Below are positions 1 to 13,400 of a stretch of 64,000 nt of DNA, in pieces. Made by a program: the position numbers and the translations under genes. Where the stretch lies: contig OX387195.1 in NCBI GenBank assembly GCA_947561395.2, forward strand, positions 25,497,126 through 25,561,125. The letters are read 5' to 3'. Each line of letters starts with the position of its first letter. The stretch's first letter is position 1. Under the pieces are notes generated by a model. That model was not told where the DNA came from, did not search any database, and was given only the letters and a program-made list of their open reading frames with translations. The stretch is from Buxus sempervirens (lineage: Eukaryota; Streptophyta; Magnoliopsida; Buxales; Buxaceae).

Positions 1-2284
1 TTGCACATGCTCAAGAATTGCACATCCCATAATATATTTATGAGTGTCAAGATCAATTAAAGGCCATCAGTTGAGAATCTCGATATTGGCTTGCATACAT
101 AACCTCAATTATTGCAATTATCAAAGCATTTCATTCCAAACTTGGAGAATGCATTTTTTATTTAATTCAAATTCAAAACAACATAAGGTGATAATTATTG
201 GTTTTAGACAACAGAAAACAAAGCATGATTGGAATATTACAATGTCTTTCATTCCTGCAACATATTTCATGTAATTTTTGTATCGGAAAAAATATAACTC
301 AAGGACTTTTAAGTAAAGAATAGAAAATGGACTACTTCAATGAAAAAAAAAAAAATACCTCCACAGCTAATACAATCAGCTCAAAAGCCCAACAGTGTAT
401 CAAGTGGTTGTTAGTTTTCCTCAAAAAGAAGAAACAAACTATGTGATATTTGACAGGAGCAAGAGGAAACTATAAGTATAATGTCTGCGGAGGGGTACCT
501 TGTGAATATTTGTACCCTTTACCTTATCCATATTACTAGTGCAGAAATGGCATCAGGTATGCTTTTAAATTTTGCATATGAAGGAAATTTTGGTATTTTA
601 CAATACTTCTTGTAAAAAATTACGACTGTTCCTAAAAAAATAAGGGAAAAGAAAAAAGTCAATTTAAAAAAAAATTAGAAGCCTTTGTAAAGGAAAATTT
701 TGGGGGGAATTTCATTAAATTTCAGGGAAGTAAAGCCATGGGCATGGACATAAATATTTTGTCTGAAATTTGAAAAAATTTTCACTTCTCTTGATGAGAA
801 TTATGTTAGATTGGATTGGGTATGTTCCCATATATGCAGCCACAAAAGACTTTAAGTGGTCATTCCAAAGGCTAAATAGCTAACTTCTTGTTCTGAAAAT
901 TACATTGTAAAACTTTAGTGAGATATCCATGTATTTCAGCCTTATAGGTGGATTCTTAACTGAGTACATTTATGCTATGAAATGGGGGTTAACAGATCTG
1001 ACAAATATCAAAATTCAATACTAGGACCCAAAAATATGTTGGTACATTTCATGCTAAATCCTTTGCAGAATATTTTGGTACATTTTCATGCTAAATCCTT
1101 ATCCTAAGCAGACACGAGTTTGTGATTAGATTTGCTGTAAATATTAATTAGACATCTATGTGTAAATTTGAGCTTTAAGATGCAACAATTTATTTTATTT
1201 TGTGTTGGTTTGTAATTTGAGAACCGGATGATATTTTTACGTGCATCAAAAGATTCAAAACTGCTGTTTGGTGTAATCAACTGGTATGGTTTAGTACAAT
1301 AATTTAATGCTTTCTGAAACAATTGTAAATCTCTGCATATTTTCCATTGACTTCCACAAACGTTCATAAATTGACTCCTTCCATGGGGGCAGAGGTATAG
1401 ATTGAAGTTGGAATTTTGATCCTTGTACATATAAGATCAGCTTTTCGCATATATAGCTATAGAACTGATGGCCTAGGATGGCAAACAACCTGAGTTTCTA
1501 TAGCTCAGGTATGGATACAGCCTTGGGGTGAAATTACGCTTATATTTGGTCTTCTTGGTTCAGTTTAGTTACTCAAGACTGGTTAATTTAAAACCCTGTT
1601 GGACCAAATATGTTACTGGATGAAAATGGCCCAATGCTAATATGTTGAGGGTTACAGAGATCCAATTCCATGAGTTGTAAATCTAGTGACTCATTTTGGC
1701 ATAAAACTGGCCATCTAGAAAACCAAATCATCCCTTTTGGATATGCTGAGGTAATAACTAATAACTAAGAAAGCATCTTTTCCTGCCTTTAAAATTTATA
1801 TTTAAATTTAGCTTTTCTCCTGAAGGAAATGACCATCTGATCTGATACATGATCATGTATGACTGTTTATGGTAGCAAATGAAATGCTGCTGCCTTTCGA
1901 TTTGTATGAAATTTGGTTTTATACTTAAAAGGCAAAAGATCAGAGATGTAGGACGCTTAAAGCCTTTCATGGTAGAATGATCTCACACAGTTCAGTAAGG
2001 CTTAGAGATCACTGGATTACTCCTATAACTTCTACAAACAATTTAGCTTTACAAAAGGATGAAACAAAATTTGCTAACAATTGCATTAATATTGCCATGT
2101 AACATAAGAAAAAGGAATGACTTCAGTTTCTTGTATAATAAAGCTTTCTTTACATTCTCCGTCTTTTGTTTAATAAGAAAAATCACCTAGCAACACGTCA
2201 CCGTTTCTCTTTTTATATTTATTAATACTATTTAGGCAGATGTATCTCTGAGAAAGAAAAAAGAAGCTGCAAGTTTTGTCTAAT
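1..2284. other. MON2 intron 38, no further gene recognised
   Basis: AT-rich sequence scanned on the minus strand for the next MON2 exon (expected CMTTRRDNP-like) without success. Nothing else was recognised, so the intron exceeds 3.9 kb. Confidence 0.5.
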
Positions 2285-3760
2285 AGAGAAATTGAAGAAG
2301 AAGATGTCTATGTGGAAAAAAGAATTATTTGTCACTAGGGGCTAGAGTTACATTAATCAAAGTGCCAGTTTACTATTTGTCCTTGTTTAGAACCCCGATG
2401 AATGGGGTGCGGTCAATTGAAAAAATTCATAGGGATTTCTTATGGAAAGGGGGTAGAAATCATAAGAAAGATCACTTGGTAAGGTGGGAGATAGGTGCTA
2501 GGGAATTAAGACGGGGATGCCTTTCGGTGGGTAATATGTACTTGAAAAACTTTGCTTTACGTGGAAAATGGCTCTGAAGGTCCGGCTAGGAAAAGGGGCT
2601 CTGTGGCATCAGGTAATCATGGGTAAGTTTGGTATTCATCACAAGGAATGGGAGGTCAATCATAATGCTATAATACCTTATGCATGTCCCGGAAACCCAT
2701 TTTGGCCCTATCTCAACCATTCCTGCCCTTGGTTTCTACCAAGCTTTGTATTGGAGAAACATTAAAATTCTGGTGCGATGTTTGGTGGGGGATTCTACTC
2801 TTGTCTCATTGTTTTGTCGACTTTTCTTGCTTCATACTCCTGGGAATCCTTTTGTTTGTAATATCTTGTCATGGTTGGATAATGGGTAAGAGTGGAACCT
2901 TATATTTCAAAGGGATTTGCGTGATCTTGAGGTGGATGAGTTGGGTGCATTAGTTGAACATCTTAAAGGGGTGATCATCCATTCTACGATTCCAGATATT
3001 AGGTGTTAGTCTCCTAAGTCTAATGGCCAATACTCTTGTAAATCTTGGATGTCACATTTTTGGAAGCTGGGATCTTTTCACCTCCATAGCTTTCCTATTT
3101 TCTTTCTTTGGAAAGCCAATGTCCCTCTCAAGGTGAAGATTTTTGCATGGATTGCTTTTTTAAATAGAACCAATACCTAAGAAATTCTTTAGTGTCCGAG
3201 GAAAGCTTGGGCTATATCACCACATGTTTGTGCCTTTTGTATTAGGCTTGGGGAGTCAGTGGACCATTTACTAGTGCATTGTGATTTTGTTGATTGCATA
3301 TAGTGAAGAGTGTTGCAAACGACAGGAGTAACATGGGCGGTCCCAAAAACTCTGTGAATTTGTTGAACACTGGAGCTTCCCACATATGTCTAAAAGAGGA
3401 AGAAGGCTCTAATCATGGATGTTCTTTGCTACCATTTGGATGGTTTGGCTCAACCCCTTTTAGGGCATTTTCATTGGACGAGAGTCACTCCTAGATAAAG
3501 TGTTGGGTCTTGCAGCTTTTTGGTCCTTGGTATCCCCGGAGTTTTGTGGCTTTGGATAGGGGATACTGTAAGAAACTTGGAGTTGATGATTGTTTAGATC
3601 TATGGAACATTTATTGTAGGGGTCCGTATTACCATTAATGTTACGTTTAGGCACATCCCATTTCTCGTGGGCTAGTGTGTCTACTGTTTTGCTGTTTTGT
3701 AGCTATCTTTATTTTCATATATAAGACTCACTATTACTGATAAATTTTTTTTCTAGTCCT
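2285..3760 (+). mobile_element. 5'-truncated degenerate L1-type LINE, in MON2 intron 38
   Basis: The sense strand reads MSMWKKELF, LIKVPVYYLSLFRTP and KIHRDFLWKGG, the same thumb/connection region as the element at 15-19 kb. It continues through broken frames (LSLGVSGPFTSAL-like zf-RVT remnants near 3180-3300) to a 3' region near 3760. No clear poly(A) or duplication was found. Limits are approximate. Confidence 0.75.
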
Positions 3761-3988
3761 AGCAATGCTAGGCAGGAGTAACACAGATAAAATCAGGAAG
3801 TTGAAAATGCTACTCAGAAACACAGTCAGTCTTCTATAATATATACTAAATTATTTCAGTATTACTCATGAGTGAGTCAACCAACATACCATTGTGAGAA
3901 CAATGCTTGCAATCTCAAATTGACATACACAACTGATTCCTGACTGAAACAACCAAATTTTTAATCAAGAGGTTAGGACATTACATAC

Positions 3989-4497
3989 CTTCCAAGACCT
4001 TGAATAAATTCAGGGAATATAGTATATTTTTCTACTGCTGGGGCCTGTATGAAAAGATCTATCAACACGGGAACAAGCTTTTCAGCAAACAGATGGCTTG
4101 AGATGCCTGATGCTACTACATCCTTTGCTATGGCTGATGCTGAACTTGGAGAGGTGACTTCTACTCTCTTAGAAGATACAGAAGCATTCCCATTAGCGAA
4201 ATCAGTAGTCACCAGTTCATGAGTCTCTGCTGGAATTGTTTTTGAATCTCCAAACACAGACCCTCTCGAAACATTGTTAAAATCTTGATTGAGTTCTAGT
4301 TTTGTAACTTTGGGATTATGCTTTGTACTCATAGCATTTTCCGTTTCATATTCCTTGTCTTGTAAAGGAGCTTGGGATCCGGGAAGAAAATGCAAAAGCT
4401 CCCGGAGAAGGTGGGGCCACATTGAAGATATGTTCTCAGTTGGAAGCAACTGCGGCAGTATCTCAAGCATAGTCCGCTGAACTGGTGGAACATGTTC
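3989..4497 (-). CDS. MON2: MON2 exon 38 (residues 1230-1398, last exon in window)
   Basis: The largest exon. It opens with HVPPVQRTMLEILPQLLP and SSMWPHLLRELLHFLPG, runs through a Ser/Thr-rich linker, and closes with FPEFIQGLGR. Acceptor CAG at 4498-4500 and donor GTATGT at 3988. The open frame extends upstream to 4530, but family alignment and the CAG acceptor put the exon start at 4497. Further exons, expected to begin with CMTTRRDNP-like sequence, were not found down to base 1. Confidence 0.94.
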
Positions 4498-7400
4498 CTG
4501 GAGAGAATCAGCAGAAACCCCATCAAACATAATTTTTGTTCATGCACTTATCATACAGTACCACGAATCACTATTTATCTGATGCAATCATTATTTTCCA
4601 GCAAACATTTAATTCTAGAGAAAAAAAAAATTTGCACATAAAAGTAGTGAGAACGAAAATTTAAGTATAACCAAAATATTGACGTACGGTTTCTGCTGCA
4701 ATGCTATCACTGCTACTCTTGTATTGTCTGACAGCCAGATGTATGATCACTAGTAACTGTCGGTACATGTCACTGTCAAACATCTTTTGTGCATGCACAT
4801 ACAGTTCTCCTGCCAAAATTGAGACCAGATAAATTAATATATCATCATGTTATTTAACTAAAAAGGAATCAGAACCCCTCAATGAAGAGGATACTGTTCC
4901 ATATTTTCCTATTCAAAATGTGGATTATTCCATCAAGGAGCATGAAACAACAAGGTACAGAATATTACTGCAGAAGTATTTGCATGGACTTGGGTGTGGG
5001 TATGTGTCTAGATGTTAGACTCATCTAATCTCCATATCACAGGATATGGGCAACTGTATGCTCCATATTTTGAACATTATTTAAACCAAGGAATTCCAAA
5101 ATATAGGATTACATACATAATATGAGTATTATATGTACAAAATATGATAATAACGTATATTAATGAAGATAGAGGAGGCATCTGCCTAGAATATGGGCAA
5201 AATAGCTGTAAATGAAACAAAATGTTCGGGGACAAATACAAAGCATCTGACATGGATCCCATATCCATTCCCTTGCCATGTTGACAGGGATACTTTTGAG
5301 TGAGTAGAGGAGTCTGTGCAACGTAGGAGGGTATGTGCATCTTTATATATATAGGGATGTGTGAAAAATGTGAATATACAGATAGAATTTACTCATAATG
5401 ATCCATGCCAGAAAGTTATATTACCAAGGCCACGTAAAATCTCCTGCTTCACCTTGCTTGCATTACTGCTATCTTTGGGAGACTGTTGAAGAACAAACTC
5501 GTAAACATCAAGTACTGACTTGAGATAGGGCATTGGCAAGTTTCCCTGATTTACACAAGATTTAATTCACATGTAAGTGAAAGTTTGGTTGTTTCTTAAC
5601 CCAGATATTTAGAGTCATATCGTGTTTAGCAACAAAGATAACAGGCTTATCAATGGATTTCAGATTATCTTCAATTGTTACCGTAAAAAAAGCAACAGGT
5701 TTGGCTGAAGACAGTTTGATAATTTACCTTAGGACAGTTAGAAAGAACAGTTGTCTGTAAGCAATTGATTGCTGCAACAGCGACCTCTTTACTACCATTT
5801 AAAATGCTATTCCTGACAAAAAGAAGCAAAGACTCCCATCCTGCAACAGCAAAACAATTTATAATGGTGATTGAAATTCATGAAAGAATAAAACAAGCAA
5901 ATATTTAACATGCCTAACATACCTGACCAGAAGTTGCTTAAGCTTCTAAGAAAAGGGAAAAAACTACGTAGAATGCGTGCTATTCCAGCAAGGACCAGTA
6001 CAATGGTCTCATCCCACTGCTTCTGAGCTGTGTTACGACTTCAAATTTACCCAAAGGATGACAATATTGGTAAATTTATAGAACTTCATTATCCATATTA
6101 AAGGATAACATTCAAGATGAAAGAATGGATATTTTTGTGTACCTATGATGAATGAGCATGTGGACTGCTTTTCCTCCTCGGGTTCCAAGTTCTTTCCCTT
6201 GCCATTCATCTGTTGATGAAGTAGCAGCCTGGAAAAAAAAACTATTAATTTTTTCATCAAAAAAATAGCAAAAGAATTTGAACTACTTTACACCCATTCC
6301 AACTAACCATTTGAGAAACACGATTCAAAGTTGGGAAAACATAATTCCACAGGCAATCCTCCCACATGCTCCTAGAAAGTTTCTGCCCATGACTTCCAAG
6401 AATTTGAAAAAGTGTCCGTATAGCTGAATTCCTCACCTGAAATTTAATATAAGGTCAAAAGCATAGCGGATAAAAACCATTGGCATCAAGGAGATTCCTT
6501 ATGCCAAATGGTGGTGGTTTGGCAACATAGATGCTATTCTACCATCCCAGCTTAAGATATTCAGATGATACAAAATTTAGAACTTTCTATGATCATTTTC
6601 TTCAAATGGGAACCTGGGGTAAAAATAGAACAAAAATCTACAGAGCAATCATTTAACCGATGGTTATATGCTGATGCAATTCAAACAATGAATGAAAGAG
6701 AAAGTAGCTAATTTCTGAAAAGAGTGCATCATGCCTACTCTTAGGTGTCAACTGCATGATGGACTAAGACACCTTCACCCCTCCAGAAGAAACCACATTC
6801 TCAAGAAACTTCAAAGCCGAAATGCAGGTTTCTTCAAGTACATAGAGTTATATTTTACTTCTTGATACCTTGATGCCTACATGAATATGTTGCTTATGAG
6901 TCTTTTTAAAATCATCATATTGCACAGCTACAAACCTCCCTATTGTCTAGGAACTTCCCTGATCATGGTATAGTGTAAAAAATAGCGAGAAAATAAAGAA
7001 AAGAGAGCCATATCACAACATAGTATAGTTTCCAACAGAAGGCCACATGTAAGGGTAATGATGATAAAAAAAACTTACATTATAAGGAAGATTATAAGAA
7101 GAAAATAGCTCCCCAAAGCCAGCATCAACAGCAGAATCCAAATAGAACACTCCACCGGGTAGCCCAATAAGGATCCATACAAATTCTCAAAAAAGAATTA
7201 CTCTCACTATCAGATGGTAATCCCAAAAAAAATAGCCAATCTCAATTCTCTTCCCAATAACCACTGTACTGCTGAAAGAGTAATCGTTCTTCTTAAGAGC
7301 ACTAGGAGACATACTACCCTCTCTACATAGACACATCTCCCTAAAGCAAAGACAGAGAAAACCATATTCCCACACAAGGGAGAACCTGGGAAAGAAACTC

Positions 7401-10400
7401 TCACAAACCCTGAGCTTAATAACTCGATAGCAATAACCAAAATTGCATTCATGATACGAAAACCAGTCTTTAATTGCCTTGGAAAAACAGTTTTCCCCAA
7501 GGCAGAAACCAACGTTAAATTTTTAAAACCGTCCAGCACTTTCAAAGGGCATGAGCACCTGATTTATTATCTGCATATAAGTTATAATGCCATAGACTAC
7601 CCAAATGAAATGAGAAACAACCATTTTAACTTTAAATGACATTTTCCAGAACATGAAAACACTGCCCTCGCTTTCTTCCACTCAAACCACATAAATTCAA
7701 GACTAAACGAATTCATTCCCTTTCTTCACCACGTTATCATCTTCGTACGCTTCAAAAGGGATTCTCACAGTTTTAAGAAGAAAGAATAGGTTCCTGTAAC
7801 CGTCAAGGACGGTTTTCTGATCATGTTGCCAAGTATGACTCAGTAGAATGCAAAATTCATTGATAGGACAACATCCTACAATATGGACACTTCAAATGGA
7901 GTGCTGAAGAAAATATTAACAAAACAATCTGATGAGAAATTGACCTCTTCATCTTTGTTGAAACAAATAAGGCAATATGGCTGTGGGTGTCATATGTTAT
8001 TGAGCTTCGATTTTGTCCAACATCTCTTGCACATCTACATTCTTTCTACTCTTGATATTAGTTAGCAAGTTGCAAAGCATTTTTCTTAATATTGAATGAC
8101 TATGAAAGATGTCTTTACGCAAACTTTATCTATTGCCGAGGCTTGTGCGTTAAGGATACATCTTCAGACAAGTGATTCCTTAAACATGTTGCTTTCAAGA
8201 TTTTTTTTCTTCAACATCATAATAATCATGAAATTTATACTGATTTTCACAGGCATTGGTTGCAGACTCATCATCGAGCTCCTGTTGATCCATTGTGAGA
8301 TTGCCTAAATCCTTCATCCTTCTCTCTTGGACATCAAGATTATCCATATTCTATTTCCAAACATCCTTAAAAATTGATGGTCCCTATCCTTCAAATATTT
8401 CTTCAACCTTGATCACCTCTCCTATTCATGCTCTGCGTACCTTATACGCGTGAAGGTATGAGAAATGAAGGACCCAACAGTTATGATTTTTTAGTTCTTT
8501 TTAGTTGTAATTTGAAATACTCACACTAATACACAAATATAATTCAAATCTATGATCTTGGGGAAAGAAATGCATCTATAAAGGAGAATAATATGATCTG
8601 AGATGCAATTTTGGATTTTTGAAAAAACATTAAAAAAAAAATCAGAAGTATCAATAAATAAATTTGACAGCCCACTGGTGACTTATTTAAGTTGTTCATG
8701 AAAATATGAAAATTGTTAATCTGAAATTAATAATCCTTTCCTTTTTGTTTATTAATCCAAGATTAAAAATCCTATCCGTTTTGTTCATAAGTTATTAAAT
8801 TACATATCAAGTCCACTGGTGAACTATCAACTCCTTAGAATGATATTAGTAATATTCTCTTCAAAATACTTATTGGCATGAAATCTGATAATTTCTGTTG
8901 ATATTTAATTTTAAAGTACTGGCATTGATCAGACAGATATAACATTCAATCTTAGACATCTGATGCCTATAGATATAGTACAACATTCCCAATTCCAGCC
9001 CCACGCTTGATCCCAGACCATATCTTGTGGGGTAGTTATGTACTCCCTGGAGGACTGTATGATTCCAGACAACATAGATCTGGATACATTGTTGTATCTG
9101 CATCAATCAGGGATCTGCAGCTGTGTGCATATCATGCTACCTATGATATATTGGGTTGAGTTCATATACGGTTTTAATAGAGTTTTATGTTCCTATAATT
9201 ATTTGGACTTGTACTAGACTGATTCCATTTAATTGCTCTAACATGTATTATAAACAATTTTGGAGCAATATAAACAATAAAATCTTTGTGTTTTTATTAT
9301 ATAACTTTTTCGTTTTACTTATTAACAGTTTATATCCTTTTTGTTTCACTTCATTACTCATGCTTTTAGCATATCGAAGCTGTATAACAAGTTCCTCTTC
9401 AAGTTAACATGTGTAACAAATGTTACATAAAAGTCGTTACAGGATGCCATGAATATTGCCAGTGTGTCTTAATTTCTAAGGAGCAAAGTCCACATTGATT
9501 CAGATATTTATGGATCCACCACAGACTAAAGATTGACAGCACAAATTGATATACCACTGTTCTCGAATTATTTAGATGTCCTGTCAAAGCGAGGAGAACA
9601 TAACATAATCATATATGATTCTAATTCTACTAGAAAAAATAAGTTATGAGGCCAGACCAAAGACTGATAATCAAGACATCAAAGGGGATTGATACAACTC
9701 GGCAGTGATACAAAGTACCAAGTATTTATATGTGCTAAGATGGAAACTTGTAAATGAGTATGGCCCCAAATAAATGAATTTAACCAAAACCCCAACATTT
9801 GGATAATCAGGTACCAATTTTTCATTTTATGGATTTTTAAAAAAAATTTGTTAATTGGTTTTCTAATATCATAATGAACTTATATGTTTTTCAATTGTTT
9901 GGTTATCTGCGAGATATAAAAAATGTCAATTATGATCAGGAAGGCACCATACTTCTGGCCTGTCATCAGCTCCAAGCTTTTGAAGTAGAGAGAAAACTGA
10001 AAATAGCAACTTATCCCGATCAACTATATTCATCAAGGAAACTCGGTCGCTGACTTTATTGCCTGTGTTGATAGTCAGTTCTTGTTTCCTCTTTTCATCT
10101 TCTCTTTCTTTTGGAATAGATTGCATATCAGGCATTACTGCTGCAAAATTATTAGAAAACAAGAACTATTTATTTGTGTAGACCTTATACTAATTTAAAA
10201 AAAAAATGTCGAACTTTTACAGTAGCAACAAGAACCAGTTTGATTTTCTTCATGCCCCTGAAGAAGCCCCTTGACAATAAGATCAGTTGTTGTCCATAGA
10301 AGGCCAATTGCAGTCAAGCTTATATTCAACTCGGTCTTTTGTGCAGCATATGCTCCTGTAACCTCTATACATCTGAAAAGTTTAATTGAACAAAGAATGA

Positions 10401-13400
10401 TGTCAAAATTTGATAATGACAAGTCACTCATTTCAATCTAGAAGTTCAGAATTGCAGCATAAACATAAAGGATTTCCAGGGATGTAATGCTAGGAAGATA
10501 GATCTTGGAATTGCAGGAAAAAATGAAGAGGTTATAAACCCAAATTACAAACCGGAGAAGCCAAGATATAGAATTCCAGAGATTAAACATTGAGCTTCCA
10601 ATAATTCATCAAGAAAGAACAAATAAAATTATAAATGTTGCAAAACATGAATGTATCAGGAGCTAGAAAAATGGTAAAATAACATCATCTGCCAGCCTAC
10701 TGCACACAAGGTAAAAGATGCGTCTCTGTGCATCCATAGTCTTTTACAGTGAGTTCCACAGCTTGAAGTAAAACATTATATTTCCTCAGTAATGTAATTT
10801 CAAGATCATGATTCATAACCTTACCTGAATGCTAGATTTGTGACGGTGATTTTACAATCAGTGTATCAGGAAATATGGAACCAGTCATGATGGTCAAGAC
10901 TTAAAATTCAGCTAACTTAGGAACTATTCATGGTTATGATTATATATAACAATTTTCATCATACTATAGATTTTTTCAACTTCCCCAGCACGCTCCTTGT
11001 TTGCCATAGGGTAACAGCCAAATCGGTCACGCAGTCAGAAATGTCGCAATCTTGAGAAGAATAGCCCATAAAAATTTTTAGTCAACTGGTGCCTCGGAAA
11101 TTCATGGGCATAAGGCTAGACCAAGTGATAATATCTCTATTCACTGGTGATGTCGTGAACTTGGGAGGATGTAATGAGCTACCTCCCGGGATTTCATGTG
11201 GTGTGTTAACTGGGTACGATAGAGGTGTAATGCGAGTGAAATGGCTTTAGTTTTCAAGCATGCATCGCAGACTATGTAGAAGGACAAAAATTTTGAGAGA
11301 AACCTCACTGAAAATTTTTCAAATGAGATATATGAGCGAACAATAAGAGTCATATCCCTAGTAGCTGAGGAAGAACTAATCACCCACCTTAAGTGTTCGT
11401 AGCTACCCTGTTGTTAGATTAGCTCCATGTAAGAGCCATTCGTGTAGGAATAATTACTAAAGCTCCTCATAGTAAATGACTTCAAATTATAGAGGATTTG
11501 ACCTCAGCCTGTGATGCTGCAAATAGAACAACTTTCACTCTAGGTGCGTTCAAATCGTTCTCATTTGTTACAGTATTCCACTAACTCTTTTTTAAAATTA
11601 CCTCAATAATAAGTTATAGATAAAGAGAAAAGCAACGTGTCAACACTCTAGCAATATCCCCGAGAACAAAGAAAATATGGGTTAAGCCACGTTTGACATT
11701 ATCCTGACAACTTTGTTAGTATTCATCAGCTCCAACATGGTATTGCTATCTATATGGAGTTCAGGTGAAAAAATTGATTTCCTCACCATTATCACCCCTT
11801 CTTGCCAGACAACATTACTTTGCATCCCATCCTCAATGCTAGGACTAAGATAAGATCAACCACTTCATGCTAACCCATTAGCCAGACAATTTTATTCTTA
11901 TTGTTTATAGAGATAAAAATTGTCATGAACCCATACTATTTCTTCTACATTCCAACCCCAAGTGCTTTTGCAGGTCTTCTGACCATAGAAGCTTTTTTTT
12001 AAATGATCTGTCCCACTTCAATCCCTTTAAATAGTAGCCGGCTCAAAAATCCCCTACAGTTTCAGTAATCCTCAACAGCATTTGATCATTATAGGAACCC
12101 TAAAATATCAATGATTTCCTCTTGACTTTTACATATTACAACATTGCTGATATTGGTTGTCATTGCCCTATCTTGAAGACCCAAACCAAAGGGATAGAGA
12201 AAAGAAATGATAGTTTGGGAAAGGAAAGAAATAGGTAAGGTTAGAGAAGAAAGTTGAAATATGTAGACGCTAAGAAAATCAGATGAATATATGGAAAAGA
12301 AGACTGTTGGAGATACTATATTTAGATGCAAAATAAAGAACATCAACAAATGGGCCTTTTTTAAGTAGCGTTAGCAATAAACAAACAATGTCCTTAACCC
12401 AAGGCAAATCATCTTTTTTGAGTAGCATAAACATGACATCCATCTTCAATTCCAATCAAAGAGTGATCCATAACCATACAATAATATTAACAATATTATA
12501 TTGGAAAGGCCTATTTGACTTAGAGGTTGATGATCTTGTTCATGAGAGAGGATAGACTAATTCATTTCATTTGTTAAGAAGGTTGAGAGCACTATCCTCA
12601 ATAACACATTTTGGGGTACAATTTGAGACAAAGTTGCATTGTATAATCTATTCTTAAAGAGTAGCTAAGAATCTTTTACTTAAAGGTGGAACAAGTACTT
12701 CACTTTCCAACAGGACAAGAAACAAACAATGCCACTTGGTAAGATTTTTAGAAAGATCAAAACTCCCAAGACCTCTCTTCTATGTAAATGTGGCCTAAAA
12801 ATAGAAAAATTATGAGAGTTTGTTGCTTTTCAAGATATGGTAGAGGAAGGCAGCACACAATCAAGATACAACACTTTGGATTACAAATTAAAAGATACAT
12901 CCAACCAGGTATAAATTTTCACATAAGGTGGAATATGTAATCCATCTCAAGTATGTTTATCAGATTCTCATCAAGGGAAAGGCATACTGCATGAATCACA
13001 GCCAGAAGTTTCCGAAAAATAAACATAAATCAATCTCATCTTAAAAAAAATTATTAGATACAGATGAAATAAAGATGGGCCTTAAAATGGTAACTAGATA
13101 TCATAAGGGGAAATAAGAAACAAAACAACAACCAAAAAAACGATTTTTGGACACGCGTATACAGAATCTTACACATCCAGACAGTGTGCAGGTATAGTTG
13201 AGAGCTCATCATTCATGATGACACGCACACTCTGAAAAATTATTAAACAAATAGTAAATAAGATACAACTTTAAAATTGATAAACAATCAACTATCTGAG
13301 TTCAAAAGGAAATCCTAAGGTAATTATTTATTTTAAAAAATAAAAAATTAAATTCTAAAGATGCAAGAAATATAATCTTACAAAACTTTTCAGCCAGCCA

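Noticed and set aside
1104..1488. Next MON2 exon in the minus-strand ORFs near 1.1-1.5 kb
   Set aside because: The translations show none of the expected C-terminal MON2 sequence and have no convincing splice sites.
3973..4530. ORF starting MFDGVSADSL as the exon 38 start
   Set aside because: The sequence before EHVPP is unlike MON2 and ends in a pyrimidine-rich CAG acceptor at 4498-4500.
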